DNA of 64,000 nt from NCBI GenBank assembly GCA_032622095.1, contig CP136067.1, positions 45,801,549 through 45,865,548 on the forward strand, read 5' to 3'. Below the pieces are notes generated by a model that made no database searches, had not been told where the DNA came from, and saw only the letters and a program-made list of their open reading frames with translations. Positions 1-11,649 of this stretch are shown here, in pieces. The DNA comes from Siphonodentalium dalli (lineage: Eukaryota; Mollusca; Scaphopoda; Gadilida; Siphonodentaliidae). The translations under genes were made by a program, and so were the position numbers. Position 1 is the first letter of the stretch. Each line of letters begins with the position of its first letter.

Positions 1-292
1 GACTCACACCCCGCCGGGCGATGGCGAAGTTTGTTCTATCACGGACATACACACGGATTTGTGATCAACGTGAAGGGCTTGGATTATCCGTGTTTATCGT
101 CATTTTAGTCGCTATGCCATATCACACTGTTGTCAGTTTATTGTGGAGGAAAGACCGCACATAGTGTTAATTCCATCGCCAAATAATAACAATATGTTTA
201 TTTGCATAATACTAAATGAAACATTGACAAAACATCAAACCAAATTATCTTATTGTACAAGGCCAGCATAACCTAGGTGGTCGTCTTCACGT

Positions 293-340
293 TACCCCTA
301 TATAAACAGTCCACATGACAGTTAATCCTTATATAAACAG
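293..340. repeat. solo arm of a foldback element
   Basis: The segment holding agtccacatgacagttaatc followed by cttatata is also present as the right arm of the hairpin element at 52497-52669. Only one arm is visible here, so this is a truncated copy lying just outside the left end of the large TIR element. Confidence 0.6.
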
Positions 341-360
341 TGCACTATGAAATGGGATGG

Positions 361-590
361 TGTTACGCCGAGTTATGTAGTAACTGACGAGTTTTGTGGT
401 AGCTCACGAGTTGTGTAGTAACAATCGACGAGTTTTGTGGTAGCTCACGAGTTTTGTAATAAAATCGACGAGTTATGTAGTAATTTCAGGTTACGAGTTT
501 TGTAGTAAAATATCGACGAGTTTTGTAGTAAAAAACAAGCTAACGAGTTTGGTAGTAATACTCGTCGAGTTTTGTAGCAACAATTTTTAG
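361..590 (+). repeat. outer minisatellite of left arm
   Basis: Degenerate ~20-30-bp units share the core acgagttttgtagtaa, separated by short variable spacers. The reverse complement forms the outermost block of the right arm at 5650-5880. Confidence 0.85.
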
Positions 591-659
591 TCAGTTTCAA
601 AGGCGGGTTTGGTCTTAATAAAATCTTATATAGTAAATGCAATGTTTTGTGTGTATTGT

Positions 660-1915
660 TTGTGTGGTGGACGTTAATGACACTGTAGCTCAACTTGATG
701 TTGGTCCCTCGTCACTGCAATCGGCGCCGTTTCTCGGCAGATCTGAGCTAAATTTCGTACCTAGAAGTACTATGGCTATGCTATTAACTTGAACCTGGCC
801 TCCATTACGTCAAACGTCGCGTCCTGACGTTAATGACATTGTAGCTCAATCTGATGGTGGTCCATCGTCATTCATCCACTGTTTATCGGCAGATCGGGAC
901 GAAACTTGATACATAGACGTATTGTGGCCATGTTATTTATGTGCACCTGGTCCCGATTACCTCATACGTCGCGTTCTGACGTTAATGACGTTGTAGCTCA
1001 ACTTGATATTGGTTCCCCGTCACTGCTGTGCCGTTTTTCGACAGATATGAGCGAAACTTCGTACCTAGAAGTTCTATGGCCATGTTATTAACATGAACCT
1101 GGCCCCCATTACGTCAAACATCGCGTCCTGACGTTAATGACATTGTAGCTCAATCTGATGGTGGTCCATCGTCATTCATCCGCTGTTTATCGGCAGATCG
1201 GGACGAAACTTGATACATAGACGTGTTGTGGCCATGTTATTTATATGGACCTGGTCCCGATTACGACAGACGTCGCGTTCTGACGTTAATGACATTGTAG
1301 CTCAAATTGATATTGGTCCCTCGTCACTGCTGTGCCGTTTTCGGCAGATCTGAGCGAATCTTCGTACCTAGAAGTACTATGGCCATGTTATTAACTTGGA
1401 CCTAGTCCTCATTACGTCAGATGTCGCGTTCTGACGTTAATGACGTTGTAGCTCAACTCGATGATGGTCCCTCGTCACTCCTCCGCAGTTTATCGGCAGA
1501 TCAGTTGGAAACTTGGTACATAGACGTATTGAGGACATGTTATTTATGTGGACCTGGTCCCGATTACATCAGACGTCGCGGTTCTGACGTCAATGACGTT
1601 GTAGCTCCACTTGATATTGGTCCTTCGTCACTGCTGTACCGTTTTTCGGCATATATGAGCGAAACTTCGTACCTAGAAGTACTATGGCCATGTTATTAAC
1701 TTGAAACTGGCCCCCATTACGTCAAACGTCGCGCCCTGGCGTTAATGGCGTTGTAGCTCAATCTAATGGTGGTCCGTCGGCACTCATCCGTCGTTTCTCG
1801 ACATATCGGGGCGAAACTTCGGACCTAGAGGAATTATGACTATGTTATTAACTTGGACATGGTCGCGATTACCTCGGACGTCGCGTTCTGAAGTAATGAC
1901 GTTGTAACTCAACTT
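660..1915 (+). repeat. ~153-bp tandem repeat array, left arm (about 8 units)
   Basis: The landmark gttgtagctcaa(c/t) recurs near 685, 840, 991, 1145, 1297, 1448, 1600 and 1754, giving a period of about 153 bp. Units carry two alternating sub-types, one with cggcagatcgggacgaaact and one with gaagtactatggccatgtta. This suggests a higher-order two-unit structure. Short ORFs here are by-products of the repeat. Confidence 0.85.
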
Positions 1916-1918
1916 GAC

Positions 1919-2445
1919 GTTGACTTGACGAGTTTTGTGGTTAAATTGACGAGTTTTGTAGTAACAATCGACGAGTTTTGTAGTAACATCGACGAGTTTT
2001 GTAGTAACAATTGACGCGTTTTGTAGTAACATCGACGAGTTTTGTAGTAAAACGATGAGATTTGTGGTAAAATTGACGAGTTTTGTGGTGACAATAGACG
2101 AGTTTTGTAGTAAAATTGACGAGTTTTGTAGTAAAATCGACGAGTTTTGTAGTAACAATCGACGAGTTTTGTAGTAACAATTGACGAGTTTCGTAGTAAC
2201 AATTGACGAGTTTTGTGGTAAAATTGACGAGTTTTGTAGTAACAAATCGACGAGTTTTGTAGTAACATCGACGAGTTTTGTAGTAACAATTGACGACTTT
2301 TGTGGTAAAATTGACGAGTTTTGTAGTAACAATTGACGAGTTTTGTAGTAACATCGAGTTTTGTAGTAAAATCGACGATATTTGTGGTAAAATTGACGAG
2401 TTTTGTTGTGACAATTTACGAGTTTTGTAGTACCTTGGACCCATT
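1919..2445 (+). repeat. inner minisatellite block (~21-24-bp units)
   Basis: More than 20 copies of cgacgagttttgtagtaac and close variants lie in tandem, in the same orientation as the block at 361-590. The complementary strand has no stop codon in any frame of the unit, which creates three long overlapping ORFs with peptides such as LLQNSSI, YYKTR and TTKLV. These are artefacts of the repeat, not a protein. Confidence 0.9.
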
Positions 2446-2842
2446 TACAACAAAATACAACAGGATAACTCTCTGCTGTCAGTTTATCAGTTAGAATTAC
2501 ATTATTTCTCTTTATTCTAAAAAAAAACATGCAGAAATTGTTTTTGAGTGGCGGGAAAATTGCTGTTTCGTCCCACTGACCAGACCCACCACCCCGTCTT
2601 ACGCCCCCACCCCCCCACCCCCCCCCCCCTGCGACGGTAATTATTTCTGTACCCGATTTAACCACACACACCCTGAGTTTATAGGAATGGCGAATATAAA
2701 TTAATAAATCTGCTTGTGTAAAATTGAAAACGAGCGCCAAAGATAACGAAATTTTATCTGGTCACATATGTCAACACCGTTATAGGACGATTAAGCTGAA
2801 CGTCGTCCGACCATCATCACGGGTGCATACTATAAGTTACAG

Positions 2843-2934
2843 GGCGTTTGGTTGGCGGATACGGTGTCATGTGAGGCGAAGTGAAAACAATATTGGGTGA
2901 GGCCACAGGACAACGTATCCGCCAACTAAACGCC
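2843..2934. repeat. small foldback hairpin
   Basis: ggcgtttggttggcggatac on the left is mirrored by gtatccgccaactaaacgcc on the right, separated by about 50 bp. The arms differ at one position. It looks like a ~90-bp MITE inside the large element. Confidence 0.7.
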
Positions 2935-3079
2935 ATATAACGTATTTATTATGCCAACGACCCCGAACCAATTAAAACACTTTGTTATAGGCCTAACATT
3001 GAAGTGCAGTCGGGCCGTGAAGAATTTCTCCGAATCAAAATGGCGGAAGCCTCATGAGGAGACCCCATAAGTTTTCCCA

Positions 3080-3542
3080 TATGGAATCACGGAACTAAAT
3101 GGTTTCCCATAGGCGACAGTGTTAACGTTTCGGGCAAATTCGCTGAATTGAAGCCTGCAGGCCATACCAGTGATGTTTACCCAGCTAGATTGACACCAGT
3201 TGATCACGAAAATGCAAGAAAAATCATAGGTCATGTGTTTCCTTTTTAAAATAAATCCCCAAGTGTACGACAGGGCTATCTCACAGCCAAATTTGATCTG
3301 GAAAAACCCAGATCTACAACAGCTAGTTAAATACATTTCCCGCTCACAAAAATCCGTTCCCCCATTCATTCACCAGTTTAAATTATTTAGATATTATGTA
3401 CAAATCAAATAAACGCGATGTCATCCTTTAATAACGTGTCGCATGTATCAGGTGAAGGTCATTCTTCAGTTACCTTCACCTTTAGGGTTCCACGGTGTAC
3501 TCGCTCCCCGACTCTAGAACACATTTAGCTCCCTGATTCCAT
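3080..3542. repeat. dispersed repeat B, copy 1
   Basis: A ~460-bp segment contains gaattgaagcctgcaggcca, tgtttacccagctagattga and a tail with cactcgctccccgactct. It reappears in the same orientation at 41420-41872 with scattered differences and small deletions. No coding capacity is visible. It may be a passenger or an insertion in the large TIR element. Confidence 0.8.
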
Positions 3543-4560
3543 ATGGTTCAGTGCGGCCATACTACTTACGAAAGCTGATTGGTCAAATAATAGTCGGCAT
3601 AATACATGATTATTTGAGCTTTCATATATATACTCCACGCGAATCGCACCAATTCTTTTGTTATAGAGGGATTCACCATGTTGGAATAGGTTACACACCA
3701 GTAAATATTTTACATATACATGTATGTGTAGCCAAAAGAACTCGGCCTCACTGGGCGTCATCTTATTATTATTTTAAGTGCGGCTCCTATATAAGAGTGT
3801 ACATTCGTATGTAATACAAAGTGACTGCACATTTTTGCTTTTTGTCAAAGTGGCAGTGTCCAGTGTCAGTTTGACAATTTAAGGAAACCTTTGCGACAAT
3901 GTTTATGATTTTTTCCCCGGAGAGGTTAACGAGATACCGTGCACAGAAGAAGCCGAAGATCGAAAAAGTCGACCAACTATAATTCTCCCCCCGGAAGTCA
4001 TATTTTGTCCCAAACGTGTGTCACATTGGACTTACACGCACGAAAAAAGAGACACGCAGTCAAGCTGTGTGCGTTTTAAGACAAAAATTTGACTGTAAAA
4101 AACACGGGACACCTTTTTCGTTTTTCGCACGATATTTCATTAATCTCTGCAGTAATGAAACCACAAAAACGCCTACCGGGCCCGGGTTGCCCAACATGCT
4201 GAATTAATTACCTGCAATGAAACTGACACATATATATTTTCGAAAGCATGTAGACAATGCCACTTTAAACAAGCCGTTGATTTGTTTTTGTTATGATACG
4301 TACCTGATTTGAAAATCATGATCGCTCTCTAGATTATCCATAAACCAGTGTCGAGTTTCGCGGAAAACCAAAACGTCGACGAAGCCGCCTCTTTGAAATA
4401 AAGCATGTTTCGGCAAAACTCGAAGCGAAATCAACACGTTGTAACTGATTTTTATCGGGACGAATCACGCCATCTTTCTATTTCCAATTTGAGACGCAAA
4501 ATACCCCTCGGTTATGTCCCGATTTATAGATGGAGTGCAGATGAACAACATAGTTCAGCT
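3543..4560. other. interior of the large TIR element, nothing recognised
   Basis: About 1 kb of AT-rich sequence between repeat B and the right arm. Short ORFs exist (the longest about 93 codons at 4405-4686) but show no motif I recognise, and the last overlaps the start of the right-arm repeat. Confidence 0.5.
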
Positions 4561-5580
4561 ACAAAGCCATTAACGTCAGAGCCCGACGTGTGGGGCAATC
4601 GCTACCAAGACCATCCAATTAACCTGACCGAAGATACAAGATGTTGTCCCGATCTGTCGGGAGACGGTGGAACAACCCCAAGTTGAGCTACAATGTTACT
4701 AACTTCAGAACGAGACGTCATACGTAATCGCGACTAGGTCCGTGTTACTAATGTGACCATGCAACTTCTAGATACGACGTTTCGCCCCGGTCTGTCAAGT
4801 TGATGCGCAATGTCATTAACGTCAGAACGCGACATCCGATGTTATCGCGACCAGGCCCAAGTTACTAACATGGCCACAGCACTGCTATGTGCCAAGTTTC
4901 GCTCATATCTGCCGAAAAACAGCAGTGACGAGGAACCAATATCAAGTTGAGCTACAACGTCATTAACGTTAGAACGCGACGTCTGAGGTAATCGGGACCA
5001 GGTCCACATAAATAACATGGCCACAATAAGTCTATGTACCAAGTTTCGAACCGATCTGCCGATAAACTGCGGAGGAGTGACGAGAGACCATCATCGAGTT
5101 AAGCTACAACGTCATTAACGTCAGAACGCGACGTCTGGTATGATGGGGACCAGGTCCAAGTTAATAACATGGCCATAGTACTTCTAGATACGAAGTTTCG
5201 CCTCGATCTGCCAAGAAACAGCGGATGAGTGACGATGGATCACCATCAGGTTCAGCTACAACGTCATTGCCGCCAGGACGCGACGGCTAACGTAATCGGT
5301 ACCTGGTCCACATCAATAACATGGCCACAATACGTCTATGTACCAAGTTTCGTCCCGATCTGCAGATAAACAGCGGATGAGTGACGATGGACCACCATCA
5401 GGTTGAGCTACAACGTCATTAACGTCAGAACGCGACATCTGACGTAATGGGGACCAGGTCCAAGTTAATAGCATGGCCATAGTACTTCTAGGTACGAAGT
5501 TTCTGCCGAAAAACGGCACAGCAGTGTAGAGGGACTAACATCAAGTTGAGCTACAACGTCATTAACGTCCACCACACAAA
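4560..5580 (-). repeat. ~153-bp tandem repeat array, right arm
   Basis: Reverse-complement counterpart of 660-1915. The landmark gttgagctacaacgtcatta recurs about every 150 bp. Fewer units are present than in the left arm, so the two arms differ in copy number. Confidence 0.8.
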
Positions 5581-5649
5581 CACTTACACAAACAAGTATT
5601 GCATTTACTATATACGATTTTATTAAGTCCAAACCCGCCTTTGAAACTG

Positions 5650-5880
5650 ACTAAATATTGTTGCTACAAAACTCGACGAGAATTACTACAAAACTCGTTA
5701 GCTTGTTTTTTTACTACAAAACTCGTCGATATTTTACTACAAAACTCGTAACCCAAATTACTACATAACTCGTCGATTTTACTACAAAACTCGTGAGCTA
5801 CCACAAAACTCGTCGATTGTTACTACATAACTCGTGAGCTACCACAAAACTCGTCAGTTACTACATAACTCGGCGTAACA
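5650..5880 (-). repeat. outer minisatellite of right arm
   Basis: Units with ttactacaaaactcgt mirror the block at 361-590, ending in ctcggcgtaaca at the element boundary. Confidence 0.85.
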
Positions 5881-5885
5881 GATGG

Positions 5886-6499
5886 CATAATTATGTGCAA
5901 TTATACACGGGCTATGGGATATTGGGTAGGACGGTAGGTGGATAATTTAACAGTTCTATATAGTTGAGGCCATTGTGGACGTAAAGATTCTATAATATGT
6001 GGGGATTTTGGACAATATCAAAAGGTTATCTGGAAATCGGTATGATGGTTGCGACAGTCCTGTAACATATTCACGGACAACGCCGTGTTTATGATGCAAG
6101 GCTGTTTCGGGTGGCAAATCATTACGCTGCACATAGATATCACCGAGCCCCAGGAAGCAAATGACAAAATTGCCCACATATAAACGAACCGGGTTACCTT
6201 CCCTTTGCATTGATAACAAATCCGCTCTGACCTGAATTAGAATCAGCTTCGCCATCGCTCGATAGTTTATGTCGGCCCAATGCACCATAAATATTACTAA
6301 TTGAGCCACCGCGCGGGGGACCCCTTCAACTGAAAGGGAGAGTGACGTGAATCTGGTATCTGGACAAGATCGGAATTCATTACCATGGATTCTGATTTAC
6401 TCGTGCAGAGTATTTGATTCTCTGTGAAGGTACCCCTTAGAAAATACAACTGACAGAGTCGTGGAATGGTCTAACCAACATCCATACTTCGGTTACATG
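5886..6499. other. no recognised gene; one 117-codon minus-strand ORF
   Basis: An open frame on the minus strand (5956-6309) encodes 117 residues that I cannot assign to any family. No splice or promoter context supports it. It could be a chance ORF or a fragment of an unrecognised element. Confidence 0.3.
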
Positions 6500-6501
6500 T
6501 A

Positions 6502-6658
6502 CAGTAATGCCCTGAATAATCGACTCCTTAACCACAGCAGAATTATGGGTAACTTTTCAGGATTTAGTCGGAAATATGGCTTGTTGCCATTCATCGAAAA
6601 CTCTCACTGAGCTGTGGTTCTGCTGTGATTAAGGAGTCGATTATTTAGAGCATTACTG
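6502..6658. mobile_element. mariner-type MITE (TA-flanked), 157 bp
   Basis: The left end CAGTAATGCCCTGAATAATC and the right end are inverted copies over about 40 bp, including cgactccttaa and cacagcag. TA flanks both sides (6500-6501, 6659-6660). A CAGT start with a TA duplication fits Tc1/mariner-derived MITEs (family knowledge). A second copy at 31746-32150 is split by another MITE. Confidence 0.75.
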
Positions 6659-6679
6659 TACAAGGGATATCGCATCAGG

Positions 6680-8500
6680 ATGTAAATATCCGTTAGATGT
6701 CTCGTCGAACTTTATTTCTAATGACTCATCGGTCTTGTATCTCTTAAAGATACGGGCGGTGTTGGTGGTGGGTATTCTGTTAAAATATTCAGCTCCGTCA
6801 AAAACCGCCATAAACAGAAAGAATAGTAAAATATAGACAGACCTTGTTCTTATACCAATCAGAAATATGGCATAAACAGTATGTTATTGTCAAATGTTTT
6901 CCTTTGTTATGTAAACAAAATAAAAAAAAACGTTACAGAACTTGGCTTTTGTTTAGATCCGAATATGGTAAACATAAAGAGTGTTATTTTTTACTGTTTT
7001 CCTGATATGGAAATAATAAAGAGCTTTTATATCATTTCTGTGTGATTGACCAATAGAATTGCGCTGCGTTATGTAAACAGAAGCAAAACTTCTGTAACTC
7101 GAGCAGGTGCTTGCTTACGTACACCATCGTACGTCTTGGTGTCCATATACTATTTACGCGCTGAAAATGTTTGGCATATGAACAAAACTATATATATTTT
7201 AATATTCCTTCTGTTGATGGCGATTTGAACAAATATGAATATTTCTGCAACAAACGCCGCCCGTGCCTTTAAGCTATGAGAAGATCGACAATGCCAAATA
7301 CACACCACCATCTCTACCATCGATACAAGTACGGTGTAAGTATCCGTTATAAAAGAAAGCATTGGTGCGGCTTCCGAGACCAACTATGTAAATCTCCGTT
7401 AGATGTCTGCTTGAAGATTTATTTACCAGTGACCAATCGTTCTGATTCACATAGACAGGAGCAGTGAAACTTTAACTTCTCTACCACCCATGCATATCAT
7501 TCCATAAATGTACGTCGTGATAACTATACAAGTCTCCGCTAAGAGAGAATTGGTACCGCCATCTAGACAATCTATGAGTCTCCGTTAGATGTCTCGTTGC
7601 AGATTTATTTCCTAGTGGCCCATTGTTCTGTAGCCAGTGGAAGTACAACTTCAATTTCAAGTAATTATACACCCCACCTCTATCACCCTTATATGTACGT
7701 CTCCGATATGTAAGTCTTCGTAACGAAAGAATCGGTACCGCATGCTAGACAAGCGATGTAAATCTCCGTTAAATGTTTGCTTCAAAATTTATTTCCCAGT
7801 AGCCCATTAGCGTTCTGTATTCCATGCATAGTCTGGAGAAGTACAACTTCGATCTATTAACTGTTAGAATGCATCTGGGTATGTGAAGCCTGCGATCTTA
7901 TATGGGTGGAGTAAGCTGTGTGTCAAAGAGACTCTGCTGACAAATCAATGTCAACCGGGTCGTAGTGAGTCTATTGAGACGTAGCTTATTCTTTACTCTG
8001 AGATTGAATGTGCAACACATTCCAACCAAAAATAAAAACAAAACTATTATTTGTCAATAAAAGATATTTTAACAATGTATTGCCTTATTGCCGCAGTTTC
8101 TAAATCCATCTTCATGTTTTTTATTCAAATAAGAATTATTTAAAAAAAAAAAAACTTCGATCCACTTCAAGTCATTAGACATCTCATATCTACCATCTTT
8201 ACATGTGTAAGCCCCAGGTATGTAGGTCTCGGTTAAAATGGCACTGGTGCCGCTTCCTAGACAATCGATATAAATCTACGTTAGATGTCTGGTTGCAGAT
8301 TTATTTTCTAGTAACCCATTGTTCTGTTTTCCCATAATCTACCATCATATCAGTTCATGCATGTTCGTCTCTGATATATGTAAGAAGTCTTGGTGATACG
8401 AGAGCATTGGTACCGCCTACTACTCAAGCGATGTAAATCTCCGTTAGATGTCTGCTTGAAGATTTATTTCCCAGTGACCAATCGTTCTGTATTCAGCGTC
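6680..8500. repeat. degenerate tandem/dispersed array with ctccgttagatgtct motif
   Basis: Segments resembling gtaaatctccgttagatgtc, each followed by a short A/T stretch, 'gatttatttcc', 'cagtgaccaatcgttctg' or a variant, occur near 6690, 7385, 7570, 7757, 8270 and 8431. Adjacent copies are about 160-190 bp apart where uninterrupted. The 6744-7272 MITE and an unrelated stretch near 7880-8150 interrupt the array. No gene is visible. Confidence 0.7.
6744..7272. mobile_element. TTAA-flanked MITE, family A copy 1 (~529 bp)
   Basis: It starts TTAA then AGATACGGGCGG and ends CCGCCCGTGCCT then TTAA. Inverted ends include the motif with ggtgggtattctgttaaaat. The same family recurs at 17390-18167, 53605-54088 and 55688-56188. 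A TTAA duplication is typical of piggyBac and Kolobok elements; I cannot choose between them. Internal ORFs are short and not conserved between copies. Confidence 0.75.
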
Positions 8501-8914
8501 GGAGCTGAGCACATCGATCAGGCTAGATAACGATAGTGTGCTGTGAGATGAGAGATTTCTCGGTCAGATTATGTCCAGTCTCGGCCATTAATCATCGTAC
8601 TCCGCTCAACTATTAGACGGCAAGCTTGTGGAATGTGTGTTCCCATATACACAGAAAAGGTCGTCGTTACCGGCGACGATGAACGTATTTGAGTGCCCAC
8701 CCGAAGGGCGGCACCAGGACGGAGATGAGCTCAGCCGTGTATCACCCTTACGCAATGTCTTGTATTATCTTTGTTCCCCTTCTTCTGTCTTGGCCGCAGG
8801 TGGGGTGGAAAGTCTTGAGTCTAGGTTTTGTCTTGCCTTGCATTTGCCTTGCTTTTGGTTTTGCCTTGCTTTTGCCTTTGCTTTGCATTTGTCTTTCTTG
8901 CCTCAGCTTAGTTT
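8501..8914. other. no recognised gene; T-rich low complexity near 8820-8900
   Basis: A run of tttgccttgc-type repeats occupies about 8825-8905. A 115-codon plus-strand ORF (8628-8975) runs into it. I regard the ORF as low complexity rather than a gene. Confidence 0.4.
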
Positions 8915-10060
8915 AAACATATTTTATTTTAACCAATATAATGTACAAAATTCACGGTATGATGATGAAAGATAGTGATGGTTATAATGGGATTTGGCAG
9001 TAAGCATGATGCTTATCTTAAGCCATCTCCTACACATATAAAATATCGAATGGTAACCGTTTCAAACAGACAAAAATAGAATGTACATTTCGATGTATAT
9101 AGCTCAATGAAATTACTGTTGTTACTGTTAATTATAATGTGCCTGACGGCCCCCCTTCCAATCGTAGCAGGTTTTTGGCAGGGTGCTTTGGGATCGATAT
9201 TACACATAATTTAATTTTGATTTTAATATTGATTTTAATGTTCCATGCATAGCCATAGCTTGAATCTGCCAGTTAGTTCTATATATTTCTGGATGTTAGC
9301 GAATATCTCAATGTTTTTGGATAATGAAAGTGATTTTGAACCTTCTAAGAGTATTTTTGTTTCCAAATTATTAAGGTTGCTGAAACACATGTCTCTCTCG
9401 GCTTCAAATACTGGGCAATAGTGCAAGAAGTGTGATACTGTTTCAACTTCGCCACATATACAATATTGATTGTCTTGTAAATGATTGCGATATAAGTCGT
9501 AATTCAGATTGCTACACCCCAGTCGTAATCGACAATGGAAAATTTGACTTCGTCTTGTGTAAGCAAATTCCATGTAACGGGGCTCACGACGAGGTCAGTT
9601 TTAAGAAAAGATTTGAAGTCCGATATGGTTTCACTGTTTTTGGCCTCCGGTAATACAAAAAAAACCGGTTTCATGTCTTTAGGTCTGAAGTCGTAATTTG
9701 CTAGACTCCCTGATATAGGGGGAACATATATGTACAGGTAGGCGGGTGTTGACTTTTTCACCATTTTCAAAAATTGGGTTAGCTTGGTTTTTCGGCGTCG
9801 ATTTGTAAGTGTATCCCACCCAGTTTCGTGGAGCAAGCCTTCTTTACTACAACTTCTTGTCGCGCCAGTTACGATTCTTGCGGCTTCGTATTGGATTTCT
9901 TCTAATTCATTAGCTTCTTCGTTGCGACATTTGTCCCAAACTGAGGAGGCATACTCCAGGACAGGACGAATACATGATAAATACATTCTTTCCAGTGACC
10001 TCCTGTCAAGGTTATATTTATGCCTCCCCAGCAGAGACAGCCTCAGCTTGTTGGAAAATG
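8915..10060 (-). mobile_element. 5'-truncated LINE, 3' end (minus strand)
   Basis: The coding remnant at 9235-10060 is followed downstream (towards 8915) by a non-coding tail ending in an A/T-rich segment complementary to aacatattttattttaacc. Related tails with tattttatt close the LINE fragments near 30702 and 38935. The 5' truncation lies near 10050, as is usual for incomplete target-primed reverse transcription. Confidence 0.7.
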
Positions 10061-10094
10061 CGGGACAATCCAGTGGTGTCACTGGATTGCGCAT
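9235..10094 (-). pseudogene. LINE reverse transcriptase C-terminal region, frameshifted
   Basis: The upstream frame (9504-10094) contains LDRRSLERMYLSCIRPVLEY, then VWDKC, LEEIQYEAARIVTGATR and a GWDTLTNRRR block. These are the post-palm and thumb region typical of CR1/Jockey-group non-LTR retrotransposons. The frame then shifts near 9560-9570 into 9235-9573, with LRLGCSNLNYDLYR and a C-x-C...H...C cluster (CICGEVETVSHFLHYCP). The catalytic YADD box is missing because the copy is 5' truncated. The first ~15 codons of the upper frame probably belong to neighbouring DNA. No function is expected. Confidence 0.8.
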
Positions 10095-10275
10095 TGTCTT
10101 CTGGTTGTCCTTACCCGGGACGATCCAATAGGGTTATTGGACTGCGGGTTCCCAAGAGAGTACGGGAGGGTCCAGCGATTCCACTGGACTGCGTGTTCTC
10201 CTCTGTCTTGCCCCGGGACGATCCAAAAATCAAATTGGACCACTGGATCTTTTCCGTTTTGGAATACGAGACGAT
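10050..10275. repeat. ~50-bp repeat with 18-bp hairpins
   Basis: Four units, spaced 55, 47 and 51 bp apart, each carry a short stem-loop at 10069-10086, 10124-10141, 10171-10188 and 10222-10239. Examples are tccagtggtgtcactgga and tccaatagggttattgga. Between units, bases in opposite arms tend to change together. Short overlapping ORFs on the plus strand follow the repeat and are not convincing. Confidence 0.65.
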
Positions 10276-11252
10276 CTAGTATAGCATACCATATAGCGTA
10301 TTATCAACCCGTTACCGACAAGTGGATGGACTGTTAATTAAATGTTGAACTCCGTTTCCTTCTCTTTTGAGTTGAACGGGTCATGCAGTAATCGCTTACA
10401 ACTAACGATACCATTTTAATGATTTTCTCGAAATCTTTACATACATGTACTTATCAAGTGTCGTTTACTCGATCCATTGAGATATAATCCAAAGTCCACA
10501 ATTGTCAAATAATCAAGATAAATATGAATTAAAAACACATACTATTCGTAATGTATGCGATTACGATAGTTACAATTAACCACTGTACATCAGATATGTT
10601 AGGATTCAACGCATGCATACAGCGCAGATTATCCAATATGACGGTTGACTAAACTTTGCCAATCAAGGTCAAGTATTACGCTGGGGATTCCCAGGTTTTT
10701 GTCAGAATTAATGCGGGGGGTCCCCCTGATTTTCGTCACCAAATAAACATGGTAATTTATAAATGCAATGTACGCCGTTATGAATATGACTGACTCTTTT
10801 CATAGACTGATTAGGGATATTCTTATGTACAGTGTTTGTCTATTATCTATAACGTTTTACCACATATATCATTTCTGGTTTCTTATCCCCAATATATGAA
10901 CACCTAGGGGCGCCATACGGGATCATCATAGTATGGCAACGTCACTAGTGGACGCGGCTTAGTCGGTAAGGTGCATGGTGCTATAATATGTCACAAGGCG
11001 TTCAGTGCTGTCGAATCCGGTTAGAAATCCGACATAGGCGCGGATTTATGGTCCATTCAAAATGATGGTATCCTGATTCAAATATCTCTAGGCAAGCTTA
11101 TCAGTTGCTTTCCGGAGTCGGTACTTTCTACGTGTAATTGAGTTATTTCCCGGTGAAATTAACACAACACAATCTTTCCTCCACTGGTCCTACTGACAAC
11201 GCGGTGATATGATCTAGCGGCAGGAACGACGATAAAACTCCAATAAACTTAA
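10276..11252. other. no gene seen; weak tRNA-like segment near 10953-11040
   Basis: The stretch 10953-11040 has ggcttagtcggtaag (A-box-like) and, further on, gtcgaatccggttag (B-box-like). It could be a decayed tRNA-derived SINE, but the match is poor and I cannot fold a cloverleaf with confidence. The rest is AT-rich with nothing recognised. Confidence 0.3.
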
Positions 11253-11590
11253 AGTGATGTGAAACACTCCGGTAGGGTGATCAAATATAGAATGGGGAAT
11301 AATCTTGCTGAAAGTAGTTATTATACAAACATTGTATCCAAATTGACAACACACACCGCCATTCTTATATATCAATTACATGCAGAGAATCTCGATGGCG
11401 AAATCGTTTTCGTTCGTTTATTGGCGACAGTTGCGTCCCGAATCGAGAAGTAAATATTTACAATTGAGCGTAGTTCAGACGATGTTCTCGGTGGAGTTGT
11501 ACAGTCGATTTGCTTGATATTTTCGGCTATGTTTGTAGAATGCTACATTCCTCCAGTTGGCATAGCGCCTGAATACTAACTTATCAGTTC
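11253..11590 (+). repeat. dispersed repeat D, copy 1
   Basis: Contains gtgatgtgaaacactccggt, ttggcgacagttgcgtcccg, aatcgagaagtaaatattta and ttggcatagcgcctg. An inverted, diverged copy lies at 19053-19327. No conserved reading frame. Confidence 0.75.
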
Positions 11591-11649
11591 CACGCACCCG
11601 AACAAGTCCATAATATATCTTTAAACAGCTCGGGGTTGTATAGCAGTGG

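Larger units (their letters stand above)
361..5880. mobile_element. 5.5-kb long-TIR (foldback-like) element, non-autonomous
   Basis: The left end reads TGTTACGCCGAGTTATGTAG and the right end is its reverse complement, so the termini are TG...CA. GATGG lies immediately outside both ends (356-360 and 5881-5885), consistent with a 5-bp target-site duplication. Each arm runs, from outside inwards, minisatellite, a ~90-bp spacer containing gtcagtttcaaaggcggg, then a ~153-bp tandem repeat. The arms are therefore inverted copies over more than 1.3 kb. The interior (about 1920-4560) holds a further minisatellite block only on the left, a C-rich tract, a small hairpin and a dispersed repeat. I see no transposase or integrase motif, so it probably relies on proteins encoded elsewhere. 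The superfamily is undetermined. Confidence 0.85.

Noticed and set aside
1784-2740. Long overlapping minus-strand ORFs (up to 318 codons) with peptide repeats
   Set aside because: The minisatellite unit has no stop in any minus-strand frame, so all three frames stay open by accident; the peptides are only translations of the repeat.
8628-8975. 115-codon ORF as a possible secreted or membrane protein
   Set aside because: The hydrophobic part is translated from a ttgccttgc-type low-complexity tract.
9784-10337. Plus-strand ORFs of 101-115 codons
   Set aside because: They are shadows of the minus-strand LINE frame and of the hairpin minisatellite.
10953-11040. tRNA gene
   Set aside because: A-box- and B-box-like motifs are present, but the match is weak and no cloverleaf was evident.
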